A program made the position numbers and the translations under genes. Below are positions 45,012 to 54,650 of a DNA stretch of 64,000 bases, in pieces. The first letter of the stretch is position 1; each line of letters starts with the position of its first letter. The notes beneath the pieces were generated by a model, which was not told the origin of the DNA, made no database searches, and saw only the letters and a list, made by a program, of their open reading frames with translations. The stretch is from Pseudomonas frederiksbergensis (GTDB lineage Bacteria; Pseudomonadota; Gammaproteobacteria; Pseudomonadales; Pseudomonadaceae): contig NZ_MOBR01000043.1 of the NCBI RefSeq assembly GCF_003732705.1, positions 186,001-250,000 on the forward strand, read 5' to 3'.

Positions 45012-46232
45012 ATGCCCATGCTGCCGTTACGCATTTTGGTTCTTGGCGACAACGCCTTCCATCGTTCGATTGCGGTCAACATGCTGTGGCAATCCGGGTG
45101 CCAGGAAGTCTTCGTGGCCGCCGATTGCGCGCAGGCGCTGGCGACGCTTAAGCAGGTCGGACCGGTGGATATCACCCTGTGCGATATGCGCATGGACGGC
45201 GTGGACAGCCTGGAGCTGCTACAACGCGTGGGCCGATCCCGTCTGGCGGGATCGATCATCATCAGCAGCAGCTCGTTGTCGGCAGATGTGCGTCGGGCGG
45301 TGGGGCAGTTGGTTTCGCTGTTGGGGATGGTGCTGCTGGGCGAGGTTGGCGAGCCGCTGCAATTCGGTGCGCTGCAGCAATTACTGGCAAAACATGTGAA
45401 TGAGCCTGTTGATGAACCTGTCGTGTCGGCTGTTGCGGTGATAGTCACAGAAGCGGAGGTGCGCCAGGCACTTGTCGACCAACAGTTGCAGACTTACTTC
45501 CAGCCCAAATTCAACCTGCTGACCGGTGAAGTGTGCAGTAGCGAAGCCTTGGCCCGTTGGCACCATCCGTTCAAAGGGGTACTGCCACCAGCGGTGTTCC
45601 TGCCGATTATCGAGCGTTGCGGGTTGTTGGATGATCTGCTGTTTCTTCAACTGGAACAGGGGTTGAGGCTCCAGCGCCAGGCACTCGATCAAGGGTTTGC
45701 GCTAAACATCTCCTTCAATCTGCACGCAGCACAACTGATCAATACCGAACTCACCTGCCGCATCAAATCGTTTCTCGCTGCCCATGATTTGCCCGGTTCA
45801 GGGTTGACGTTCGAACTGACCGAAACCGGGCTGCTGGAAGCACCTGCGATTAGTCTGGAAAGCCTGGTGCGCCTGCGGATGATGGGTTGCAGTCTGTCTA
45901 TCGATGATTTCGGCGCGGGGTTTTCGTCGCTGCAGCGGCTGTGCCAATTGCCGTTTAACGAAATCAAACTCGACGCCGAATTCGTTCGAGGGCTCAAGCA
46001 AGAACCCCGCTGCCGCGCGGTCATCAGCAGCACCTTGGCGCTGGGCGAAGCGCTGGGCATGACGGTGGTGGTGGAAGGGATCGAAACTGAAGAACAACGT
46101 CAGGTATTGCTGGAACTTGGGTGTACTCAAGGGCAGGGCTACTTGTGCGCGCGACCGATGACGGCGACGGGTTTATTGAAGTGGCTGGATCTTCAGAAAC
46201 TTGGAGCTGTTAGTTGCTCTTTAAGTGATTGA
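45012..46232 (+). CDS. RocR-like response regulator: receiver plus EAL phosphodiesterase (copy 2)
   Basis: A 406-residue paralogue of the protein at 38522. The receiver phospho-acceptor is D58 in LCDMRMDG, a more canonical site than in copy 1. The EAL domain has E178 in SSEALARW, N in FNLHAAQL, LTFELTETGLLEAP, D298/D299 in SIDDFGAGFSS, KLD in NEIKLDAEF, VVEGIETEEQ and GQGYLCARPM, so it should be an active c-di-GMP phosphodiesterase. Its EAL domain resembles RocR more closely than copy 1 does. It is preceded by two TTTCCTA boxes 21 bp apart and followed by the adhesin gene with its own boxes. Confidence 0.9.
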   Translation: MPMLPLRILVLGDNAFHRSIAVNMLWQSGCQEVFVAADCAQALATLKQVGPVDITLCDMRMDGVDSLELLQRVGRSRLAGSIIISSSSLSADVRRAVGQLVSLLGMVLLGEVGEPLQFGALQQLLAKHVNEPVDEPVVSAVAVIVTEAEVRQALVDQQLQTYFQPKFNLLTGEVCSSEALARWHHPFKGVLPPAVFLPIIERCGLLDDLLFLQLEQGLRLQRQALDQGFALNISFNLHAAQLINTELTCRIKSFLAAHDLPGSGLTFELTETGLLEAPAISLESLVRLRMMGCSLSIDDFGAGFSSLQRLCQLPFNEIKLDAEFVRGLKQEPRCRAVISSTLALGEALGMTVVVEGIETEEQRQVLLELGCTQGQGYLCARPMTATGLLKWLDLQKLGAVSCSLSD

Positions 46233-46250
46233 GCAAGTGGTGAGAGGAGT

Positions 46251-46284
46251 GAGAAATTTCCTACAAACAGCCGGAAATTTCCTA
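46251..46284. promoter_or_regulatory. Paired AAATTTCCTA boxes upstream of the adhesin gene
   Basis: GAGAAATTTCCTA (46251-46263) and CGGAAATTTCCTA (46272-46284) are direct repeats with heptamer starts at 46257 and 46278, exactly 21 bp apart. An AT-rich stretch suited to a promoter follows, and the adhesin start is about 140 bp downstream. Binding by the BvgA-like regulator is inferred. Confidence 0.7.
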
Positions 46285-46426
46285 ACTTAATTAGTTTTTA
46301 AAGTCGAGACAATACGTTCCATTGAATGCTTGGTGCTGCCTGGGTTTATTTAAAACGAAGATCAAGTTGTCATCGGCTTGGAGTTAAGGCGTCGTTTGTA
46401 AACAGGATCTGTAAATCAAGGATTAA

Positions 46427-49400
46427 ATGAAAAGCGGAAGTCATCACGCCATGGATGACGCGTGTTTCGGAGGTTGGCTCAACGCCAATTCACTAATGAA
46501 TAGAATATTTTCGGTTGTCTGGAATACATCGTTGTGTTGCTGGGTAGTGGCTTCGGAACTTGCCAGCAAGAAGACCAAGAGGGGGCAGGCGGGGCAGCGT
46601 AAACGGGGGTTTAATCCACTTTTTGCATTGAAGGGGAAATCCCGTGCGCTGAGTGTGCTTGCGGTTGCTTTGGGTCTGACTGTTGGATGGTCTGAGCCAG
46701 GGTACGCATGGCTTTATTTTGCTAACTCTTCTGCTAGCTCATGTACGGGCACCGCGAGTGGTACCGTGGGTCGGACCGCCGTCTCGGGGACAATTACAGA
46801 TCCAACTTCCGGCGCTGGCGCTTATATAAACGTTGCCGGTTGCAATTCATCCGGTGGGTCCTACAGTGGAGCCACTGTTTATGGCAGCTTTTCTGCCGTG
46901 ACCGGGCTCGGTGGAGCAGTATTCGGCTATTCTGCCAGCGCCGGCCAGTGGGCTACCGCGATAGGGTTGGAAACCAATGCGTCGGGTATTGCAAGTGTCG
47001 CATTGGGTTACGGTAGCGTTGCGAATAATCTCAACAGCGTGGCCATCGGTGGCTCGGCCTCCGGAACCGGCACTACTTCGCTTCTGGTAGCCGACTCCAC
47101 CACAGCGTCCGCCGCGGGCGCTGTTGCCATCGGGAGTAACACAACTCGTGGGGCCCAGGCCCGGGCCGCCGATTCTATCGCTCTGGGTGGCCAATCAACG
47201 GTGCTGGCGGCTGCCAACTCCGGTGTTGCAATCGGGCAACTGGCAACCGTGAACGTCGCCAACAGCGTGGCACTCGGCTCAAACTCATTAGCCACTGGCA
47301 CTACTCTGGCGACCGCCGCTTATGGTGTTGGCGGCGTGGCGACGGCAGGCGGTGAAGTGAACGTCGCCAATGGCGCCAACGGCCGACGCATGACCGGTCT
47401 TGCCGCCGGTGCCAGTGCGACTGATGCCGTCAATGTCAGCCAACTGAATAAAGTGGGGCAGGACTCGGCGACCGCCCTGGGCGGCGGCGCGGCGCTCAAT
47501 GCAACCACCGGGGCATGGACGGCGCCGAGCTATTCCACCAACAGCATCAACGCCGTCGGGACCAGTACCGGTCCGCTGATCAGCACCAGCGTCGGCGCGG
47601 CATTGGCCAATCTCAATACCAGTCTGACCAACACCGCCGCCGTCGCGGTGAAATACGACGACGCCAGCACCAAGACCCAAGTGACCTTCAACCCGGCGGG
47701 TACTGCGGTCAAGTTGACCAACGTTGCGGTCGGTGTCTTGAACGCAACCAGCACCGATGCTGTAAACGGCAGCCAATTGTTTGCGGCCAGTCAGAACACG
47801 GCAACAGCCCTGGGCGGCGGTGCGGCAGTCAATGCAACCACCGGGGCATGGACGGCGCCGAGCTACTCCACCAACAGCATCAGCGTGAACGGCACCAACA
47901 CCGGCCCGTTAGTCAGCACCAACGTCGGCGCGGCGTTGACCAACCTCAATACCAGTCTGACCAACACCGCCGCTGTGGCGGTGAAATACGACGACGCCAG
48001 CACCAAGACTCAAGTGACCTTCAACCCGGCAGGCACTTCGGTCAAGTTGACCAACGTTGCGGCCGGTACCTTGAACGGCACCAGCACCGATGCGGTGAAC
48101 GGCTCACAGTTGTTCGCCACCAACCAAACTGTCGACAACCTCGTCAACAACGGCGCCGGCGTGAAGTATTTCCACAGCAACTCGATTCTCGCCGACAGCA
48201 GCGCAACCGGTCAGGACAGTGTGGCCATCGGCCCGGCGGCGAGTTCGACCGTGGCTAACGGTGTGGCACTCGGTTCGAACTCATTGGCCACCGGCGCGAC
48301 CTTGGCTAATGCGGCTTATGGCGTCGGCGGCGCCGCGACCGGGGGCGAAGTGAACATCGCCAATGGTGCCAATGGGCGTCGCCTTACCGGTCTTGCCGCC
48401 GGCTCCAACGCGACGGATGCCGTCAACGTCAGCCAACTCAATCAATCCGGCCAGAACACGGCGACCGCTCTGGGTGGCGGCGCGGCACTTGATGCGACCA
48501 CGGGGGCATGGACGGCGCCGAGCTATTCCACCAATAGCATCAGTGTGAACGGCACTAACACCGGCCCGTTAGTCAGCACTAACGTTGGCGCGGCATTGAC
48601 CAGCCTCAACACTAGTCTGACCAACACCGCCGCTGTGGCGGTGAAATACGACGATGCCAGCACCAAGACTCAAGTGACCTTCAATCCGGCAGGCACTTCG
48701 GTCAAGTTGACCAACGTTGCGGTCGGTGTCTTGAACGCTACCAGCACCGATGCTGTGAATGGCAGCCAATTGTTTGCGGCCAGTCAGAACACGGCAACAG
48801 CCCTGGGCGGCGGTGCGGCAGTCAATGCAACCACCGGGGCATGGACGGCGCCGAGCTATTCCACCAACAGCATCAGCGTTAACGGCACCAACACCGGCCC
48901 GTTAGTCAGCACCAACGTCGGCGCGGCGTTGACCAACCTCAATACCAGCCTGACCAACACCGCCGCCGTCGCGGTGAAATACGACGACGCCAGCACCAAG
49001 ACCCAAGTGACCTTCAACCCGGCGGGTACTGCGGTCAAGTTGACCAACGTCGCGGCCGGCACCTTGAACGGCACCAGCACCGATGCGGTGAACGGCTCGC
49101 AGTTGTTCGCCACCAACCAAACTGTCGACAACCTCGTCAACAACGGCGCCGGCGTGAAGTATTTCCACAGCAACTCAACCCTCGCCGACAGCAGCGCAAC
49201 CGGTCAGGACAGCGTGGCCATCGGCCCGGCGGCGAGTTCGACCGTGGCTAACGGTGTGGCGCTCGGCTCGAACTCTTTGGCCTCGGGCGCGACCTTGGCT
49301 AATGCGGCTTATGGCGTCGGCGGCGCCGCGACCGGGGGCGAGGTGAACATCGCCAATGGTGCCAATGGGCGTCGTATCACCGGTCTTGCCGCCGGCTCCA

Positions 49401-52400
49401 GTGCAACGGATGCCGTCAACGTCAGCCAACTCAATCAATCCGGCCAGAACACGGCAACCGCTCTGGGTGGCGGCGCGGCGCTTGATGCGACCACGGGGGC
49501 ATGGACGGCGCCGAGCTATTCCACCAGCAGCATCAGCGTCAACGGCACCAACACCGGCCCGTTAGTCAGTACCAACGTCGGCGCGGCGTTGACCAACCTC
49601 AATACCAGTCTGACCAACACCGCCGCTGTGGCGGTGAAATACGACGACGCCAGCACCAAGACTCAAGTGACCTTCAACCCGGCAGGCACTTCGGTCAAGT
49701 TGACCAACGTTGCGGCCGGTACCTTGAACGGCACCAGCACCGATGCGGTGAACGGCTCACAGTTGTTCGCCACCAACCAAACCGTCGACAACCTCGTCAA
49801 CAACGGCGCCGGCGTGAAGTATTTCCATAGCAACTCGATTCTTGCCGACAGCAGCGCAGCCGGTCAGGACAGCATCGCTGTTGGCCCGGCCGCCAGTTCG
49901 ACCGCCGCCAATGCAGTGGCCATCGGCAACGGCGCCATCGCCGGAACCGCCAATTCCATCGCACTGGGCAACGGCGCCACCACCGCAACGGCCAACGCCA
50001 CCGCGAATGGCGTGATCAATGGCGCCACCTTCAATTACGCCGGTGCGACTCCGACTGGCGTACTGAGCGTGGGCAGCGTTGGCAGCGAGCGGCAGATTAC
50101 CAACGTGGCAGCGGGGCGGGTGTCGGCAACCAGTACCGACACGGTCAACGGCAGTCAGTTGTTCTCAACCAACAGCGCGGTCGATGGGCTGGGGACGCAA
50201 GTCAACAACCTCGTCAACAACGGCGCCGGCGTGAAGTATTTCCACAGCAACTCGATTCTCGCCGACAGCAGCGCAACCGGTCAGGACAGTGTGGCCATCG
50301 GCCCGGCGGCGAGTTCGACCGTGGCTAACGGTGTGGCGCTCGGCTCGAACTCATTGGCCACCGGCGCGACCTTGGCCAACGCGGCTTATGGCGTCGGCGG
50401 CGCGGCGACCGGAGGCGAAGTGAACATCGCCAATGGCGCCAATGGGCGTCGCATCACCGGTCTTGCCGCCGGCTCCAACGCGACGGATGCCGTCAACGTC
50501 AGCCAACTCAATCAATCCGGCCAGAACACGGCGACCGCTCTGGGTGGCGGCGCGGCGCTTGATGCGACGACGGGTGCATGGACGGCACCGAGCTATTCCA
50601 CCAACAGCATCAGCGTCAACGGCACCAACACCGGCCCGTTAGTCAGCACCAACGTCGGCGCGGCGTTGACCAACCTCAATACCAGTCTGACCAACACCGC
50701 CGCTGTGGCGGTGAAATACGACGACGCCAGCACCAAGACTCAAGTGACCTTCAACCCGGCAGGCACTGCGGTCAAGTTGACCAACGTTGCGGCCGGCACC
50801 TTGAACGGCACCAGCACCGATTCGGTGAACGGCTCGCAATTGTTCGCAACCAACCAAACTGTCGACAACCTCGTCAACAACGGCGCCGGCATCAAATATT
50901 TCCATGGCAACTCAACCCTCGCCGACAGCAGCGCGACCGGTCAGGACAGCGTGGCCGTAGGCCCGGCCGCGAGCTCTACCGCCGCTGACAGCGTGGCGCT
51001 GGGCAGTCACTCGTCGGCCACTGGCACGACCCTGGTCAACGCCGCTTATGGCGTCGGTGGCGCGGCGACGGGAGGCGAAGTCAACATTGCCAATGGCGCA
51101 GACGGTCGTCGTCTGACGGGCCTTGCTGCCGGTTCCAGCAACACCGATGCGGTGAACGTCAGCCAACTCAACCTGACCGGCCAAAGTGCCGCACTGGCGC
51201 TGGGCGGCGGTGCGCAACTCGATGCAACCACGGGCGTGTGGACAGCGCCCGGTTACGTGACCAACAGCATCAACGCGACCGGGGCCAACACCGGCCCGCT
51301 GACCAGCAACAACGTCGGCGCGGCATTGACCAGCCTCAACACTAGTCTGACCAACACCGCCGCCGTCGCGGTGAAATACGACGACGCCACCAAAGCTCAG
51401 GTGACCTTCAATCCGGCGGGCACTGCGGTCAAGTTGACCAATGTTGCAGCCGGCACCTTGAACGGCACCAGCACCGACGCGGTGAACGGCAGCCAATTGT
51501 TCGCCACCAACGAAGCCGTGGATAACATCATTAACAGCGGCACCGGTATCAAGTATTTCCACGCCAACTCAACCCTCGCCGACAGTACCGCGACCGGCCT
51601 GAACAGCATGGCCATCGGTCCGCAGTCCATCGCTACAGGTGCCTATTCGTTCGCCGCAGGTCCAGGTGCCAATGTCGCCGCGGATGGCGGTCTGGCGCTG
51701 GGGCATCAGAGTCAGGTCCAGGTCGCGGGCGGTATCGCATTGGGCGAAGGCTCGGTCGCGGACCGGGCCCTGGCACCAGCCACCGGCACGATCCCGGTCG
51801 GCAGCGGGGCGATCATTTATGACACCTCGGATGCGACCTTGCTGGGTTCGGTTTCGGTGGGCAAGGCCGGCAGCTATCGGCAGATCACCAACGTGGCGGA
51901 CGCCACCGACGATCACGACGCCGTGACCCTGCGTCAATTGACCGGGGCGATGGGTTCCTTGAGTTCCACCGGCACCCTCTATTTCCACGCCAATTCGACG
52001 AACCCGGTGGACTCACTGGCCAGCGGCGCGGAGTCGATTGCGGTCGGTCCGGCCACCGTAGTCAACGGCGACAACGGCATTGGTCTCGGTAATCAGGCCA
52101 CTGTCGGGCAAGCCGCCGCCGGTGGCATTGCCATCGGGCGCAATACCCAAGTGTTGCAGGCTTCCGGTATCGCCATGGGCAGCGCGGCCCAGGCGTCAGC
52201 GGAGCAATCGGTGGCGTTGGGTGCCGGTGCCAATGCCAGCCAGGCCATGAGCGTGGCGCTGGGCTCAAGTTCGGTGACCACGGTCGGCGCCGAGACGAAT
52301 TACAGCGCCTATCGATTAGCGACTGCGCAGACCTCGGTCGGCGAGGTCGGCATCGGCACGGCGCTGGGCAATCGCAAGCTCACTGGAGTGGCGGCGGGCA

Positions 52401-53644
52401 CCCAGGACAACGATGCGGTCAACGTGGCGCAGCTGAAGTCGGTCGGCGATCAAGTGGATCAAAACACCACGGACATCACCACCCTCGGCGGTCGTGTGGG
52501 CGGCCTCGAAACCCTTATCGGCGCCGGCGGCGGCATCAAGTATTTGCACGTCAACTCCACCAACGCCGACTCCGCGGCCACCGGGACTGACTCCATGGCG
52601 TTGGGCTCCCAGGCCCAGGCGTCGGGTAATGGCTCGGTGGCGATGGGCAACGGCGCCAAAGCCTCTGCTGACGGCAGTGTGGCAGTGGGCAGCGGCGCCA
52701 GCGATGAAGGCCGAGGTGCAGAGACCTACAGCGGCAAGTATTCGGGGGCCAACAACGTGACTTCGGGCACGGTGTCTGTGGGCAATACGGCGACGGGTGC
52801 GACCCGGACGGTCAGCAATGTCGCCGACGGCAAGGATGCCAACGATGCCGTCAACGTGCGGCAGCTCGACGGAGCGGTTGCCGAATCCAAGCAGTACACG
52901 GATGACTCGATCGCCAATCTCAATGGCGCTGCGCTTGAGCAAGGTGCGCGCATCAGCACCGTCGAGGGCGATGTCTCCAACATCAAGAACGGCACCGACG
53001 GCATGTTCCAGGTGAACAACGACAGCGCGGCAGCCAAGCCGAAAGCCACGGGCGTCAATTCGATAGCCGGCGGGGCAGGGGCGGTGGCATCGGGGAAAAA
53101 CAGCGCGGCAGTCGGCACCCAGTCTCAGGCCACCGGGGAAAATTCGGTGGCCATCGGCAACGGCGCCAAGGCGACCGCCAGGAACGCCACGGCACTGGGC
53201 GCCAATTCGGTGGCTGATCGCGAGAACAGCGTGTCGATGGGCAGCGTCGGCAACGAACGGCAGCTCACCAACATCGCGGCTGGCACCAGTGGCACGGACG
53301 CGGTGAACGTCGATCAGTTGACCAAGAGCGTGGCGGGCCTCACCGACAGCGCGAATGCCTACACCGACCAACGTTATTCGGATCTGAAAAATGACATCAA
53401 GAAGCAAGACGAAATTCTCAGCGCGGGGATTGCCGGTGCCATGGCCATGGCCAGTTTGCCGCAGTCCTACTCTCCGGGCGCAAGCATGACCACGGCGGCG
53501 GCGAGTACCTATCGCGGTCAATCGTCGGTTGCCTTCGGTGTTTCACATTTGTCCGGCAATGGACGGTGGTTGACCAAATTGCAAGGAAGTACGGACACCC
53601 AGCGCAATGTCGGCGTGGCGGTGGGGGTGGGTTACCAGTGGTGA
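46427..53644 (+). CDS. Trimeric autotransporter adhesin (YadA/Hia type)
   Basis: A 2405-residue type Vc adhesin. An extended signal peptide (ESPR) begins MNRIFSVVWNTSLCCWVVAS at residue 24, followed by a hydrophobic core (ALSVLAVALGLTVGWSEPGY) and cleavage near AWLYF. The passenger has YadA-head motifs (SVAIGPAASS, NSIALGNGA), neck motifs (DAVNVSQL, DAVNGSQLF) and a repeated stalk. The last 100 residues form the coiled stalk and four-strand anchor ending VGVAVGVGYQW. The ATG at 46427 has AAGGA at ideal distance and puts 23 residues before the ESPR. The ATG at 46496, at the ESPR itself, has no ribosome-binding site nearby. Confidence 0.93.
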   Translation: MKSGSHHAMDDACFGGWLNANSLMNRIFSVVWNTSLCCWVVASELASKKTKRGQAGQRKRGFNPLFALKGKSRALSVLAVALGLTVGWSEPGYAWLYFANSSASSCTGTASGTVGRTAVSGTITDPTSGAGAYINVAGCNSSGGSYSGATVYGSFSAVTGLGGAVFGYSASAGQWATAIGLETNASGIASVALGYGSVANNLNSVAIGGSASGTGTTSLLVADSTTASAAGAVAIGSNTTRGAQARAADSIALGGQSTVLAAANSGVAIGQLATVNVANSVALGSNSLATGTTLATAAYGVGGVATAGGEVNVANGANGRRMTGLAAGASATDAVNVSQLNKVGQDSATALGGGAALNATTGAWTAPSYSTNSINAVGTSTGPLISTSVGAALANLNTSLTNTAAVAVKYDDASTKTQVTFNPAGTAVKLTNVAVGVLNATSTDAVNGSQLFAASQNTATALGGGAAVNATTGAWTAPSYSTNSISVNGTNTGPLVSTNVGAALTNLNTSLTNTAAVAVKYDDASTKTQVTFNPAGTSVKLTNVAAGTLNGTSTDAVNGSQLFATNQTVDNLVNNGAGVKYFHSNSILADSSATGQDSVAIGPAASSTVANGVALGSNSLATGATLANAAYGVGGAATGGEVNIANGANGRRLTGLAAGSNATDAVNVSQLNQSGQNTATALGGGAALDATTGAWTAPSYSTNSISVNGTNTGPLVSTNVGAALTSLNTSLTNTAAVAVKYDDASTKTQVTFNPAGTSVKLTNVAVGVLNATSTDAVNGSQLFAASQNTATALGGGAAVNATTGAWTAPSYSTNSISVNGTNTGPLVSTNVGAALTNLNTSLTNTAAVAVKYDDASTKTQVTFNPAGTAVKLTNVAAGTLNGTSTDAVNGSQLFATNQTVDNLVNNGAGVKYFHSNSTLADSSATGQDSVAIGPAASSTVANGVALGSNSLASGATLANAAYGVGGAATGGEVNIANGANGRRITGLAAGSSATDAVNVSQLNQSGQNTATALGGGAALDATTGAWTAPSYSTSSISVNGTNTGPLVSTNVGAALTNLNTSLTNTAAVAVKYDDASTKTQVTFNPAGTSVKLTNVAAGTLNGTSTDAVNGSQLFATNQTVDNLVNNGAGVKYFHSNSILADSSAAGQDSIAVGPAASSTAANAVAIGNGAIAGTANSIALGNGATTATANATANGVINGATFNYAGATPTGVLSVGSVGSERQITNVAAGRVSATSTDTVNGSQLFSTNSAVDGLGTQVNNLVNNGAGVKYFHSNSILADSSATGQDSVAIGPAASSTVANGVALGSNSLATGATLANAAYGVGGAATGGEVNIANGANGRRITGLAAGSNATDAVNVSQLNQSGQNTATALGGGAALDATTGAWTAPSYSTNSISVNGTNTGPLVSTNVGAALTNLNTSLTNTAAVAVKYDDASTKTQVTFNPAGTAVKLTNVAAGTLNGTSTDSVNGSQLFATNQTVDNLVNNGAGIKYFHGNSTLADSSATGQDSVAVGPAASSTAADSVALGSHSSATGTTLVNAAYGVGGAATGGEVNIANGADGRRLTGLAAGSSNTDAVNVSQLNLTGQSAALALGGGAQLDATTGVWTAPGYVTNSINATGANTGPLTSNNVGAALTSLNTSLTNTAAVAVKYDDATKAQVTFNPAGTAVKLTNVAAGTLNGTSTDAVNGSQLFATNEAVDNIINSGTGIKYFHANSTLADSTATGLNSMAIGPQSIATGAYSFAAGPGANVAADGGLALGHQSQVQVAGGIALGEGSVADRALAPATGTIPVGSGAIIYDTSDATLLGSVSVGKAGSYRQITNVADATDDHDAVTLRQLTGAMGSLSSTGTLYFHANSTNPVDSLASGAESIAVGPATVVNGDNGIGLGNQATVGQAAAGGIAIGRNTQVLQASGIAMGSAAQASAEQSVALGAGANASQAMSVALGSSSVTTVGAETNYSAYRLATAQTSVGEVGIGTALGNRKLTGVAAGTQDNDAVNVAQLKSVGDQVDQNTTDITTLGGRVGGLETLIGAGGGIKYLHVNSTNADSAATGTDSMALGSQAQASGNGSVAMGNGAKASADGSVAVGSGASDEGRGAETYSGKYSGANNVTSGTVSVGNTATGATRTVSNVADGKDANDAVNVRQLDGAVAESKQYTDDSIANLNGAALEQGARISTVEGDVSNIKNGTDGMFQVNNDSAAAKPKATGVNSIAGGAGAVASGKNSAAVGTQSQATGENSVAIGNGAKATARNATALGANSVADRENSVSMGSVGNERQLTNIAAGTSGTDAVNVDQLTKSVAGLTDSANAYTDQRYSDLKNDIKKQDEILSAGIAGAMAMASLPQSYSPGASMTTAAASTYRGQSSVAFGVSHLSGNGRWLTKLQGSTDTQRNVGVAVGVGYQW
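47461..51510 (+). repeat. Internal repeat array of the adhesin gene
   Basis: Seven copies of a module of about 111 residues (ATALGGGAA..., NTSLTNTAAVAVKYDDAST, TQVTFNPAGT) start near 47461, 47790, 48450, 48782, 49444, 50521 and 51178. Four copies of a head module of about 108 residues (VKYFHSNSILADSSATGQDS..., AAYGVGGAATGGEVNIANG) lie between them, near 48130, 49118, 50206 and 50855, plus a variant near 49778. Many copies are almost identical at DNA level, so recombination could change adhesin length in frame. Confidence 0.85.
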
Positions 53645-53693
53645 TGGCCGTTTTTGATACGTCTCTATCCGACTTTTTCTCAGGCGAAACTCT

Positions 53694-54569
53694 ATGAACA
53701 TGAAATCCATTTTCGTCGGCACGCTGATTACTCTGCTGGCGCTGGCCGGTTACGACAAGTTTCTGGCCAACAGACCGGCGGATGTCCCGCGCAACTGGCT
53801 CGACATTCCCGCTTTACCAGTGATTCATGATGCGATCTTCGAGCTGTCGCCGATGTTCGATGGCCAGCGCAATACGCCGGTGATGCAACAGCTTTGCGCA
53901 TTGGCCCGGGGCGAAGTGAAGCAGGAGCAGGTCAACGTCTTCCTCAAGCAGCAAGGGGTCGACGCGCAAACGCTGCCCAAGCAGGGCAGTCCGTTCTCGC
54001 TGTTGATCAATGGCGACCAGGTGGGGCAAACCACGGCGTGTGCGGCGTATCTGGCGACGACCGTGTTGTCGCCGGTCGATGTGACCGAGTTCATGCGCCC
54101 GGTGACGACGCCAGCGGCCAATGGGCAACCGGAGAAAACCGAGCTGCAAGTTGATAACGCGCTGTTGGCCTCGGCGCTGTCGATCAAGTTGGCTGAGGCG
54201 CGGGCCAATGCCGATGTGTTTGCCCTGATCGCCGCCGAGTTGCAACGCAGCCCCGGTTTGTCGATCCCGCAATACCGTGCGCGCGCCGGGCAGTTGTTTG
54301 CCCGCCTGGCACCGACTTACCTGCAACGGATCAAGGATCAACTGCCACCCGCGGACACGCAGTACAAGCTGCTGCAAATGGATGAAAGCCGCTTTGTGTT
54401 CAGCAGTTCCGCCGGCAGCGTCTTCGAGTTTGGCAGCAGCGGTCTGATCCTGAATCTGGGCGGTATCGCCTGGTATGGCCAAGGCAAGTTGCTGGGGCGG
54501 GATTACCCGCTTCAGGTGGCGTACTTCTCGCCGATGGTCAGAGGGCTGCTGGCGCCGCCGCAATCGTGA
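53694..54569 (+). CDS. Membrane-anchored periplasmic protein downstream of the adhesin
   Basis: A 291-residue protein that I do not recognise. A single N-terminal helix (IFVGTLITLLALAGYDKFLA, residues 5-24) without a clear cleavage site anchors it in the inner membrane, with the rest periplasmic. The soluble part is alpha-rich, ending in a beta region (SRFVFSSSAGSVFEFGSSGL). Two cysteines (LCALARG, TACAAYL) could form a disulfide. It begins 49 bp after the adhesin stop. Known trimeric autotransporters can have dedicated helpers (SadB, TpgA), and this could be an unrelated one. Confidence 0.65.
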   Translation: MNMKSIFVGTLITLLALAGYDKFLANRPADVPRNWLDIPALPVIHDAIFELSPMFDGQRNTPVMQQLCALARGEVKQEQVNVFLKQQGVDAQTLPKQGSPFSLLINGDQVGQTTACAAYLATTVLSPVDVTEFMRPVTTPAANGQPEKTELQVDNALLASALSIKLAEARANADVFALIAAELQRSPGLSIPQYRARAGQLFARLAPTYLQRIKDQLPPADTQYKLLQMDESRFVFSSSAGSVFEFGSSGLILNLGGIAWYGQGKLLGRDYPLQVAYFSPMVRGLLAPPQS

Positions 54570-54597
54570 TCCGCGAACCCATGACCTCGCGATACAG

Positions 54598-54619
54598 CAG
54601 GGTGGTGAATTCCACCCTG
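54598..54619. other. Hairpin between the two accessory genes
   Basis: CAGGGTGG, loop TGAATT, CCACCCTG, in the 81-bp gap. No T run follows, so it is more likely a processing or attenuation hairpin than a terminator. Confidence 0.45.
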
Positions 54620-54650
54620 TCGCTTCCATCTGCTGAATAGGTGAGACGAA

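Noticed and set aside
47461..51510. Small Arg/Gln-rich reading frames in other frames of the adhesin repeats
   Set aside because: They recur with each DNA repeat, have no ribosome-binding sites and are frame shadows of the adhesin.
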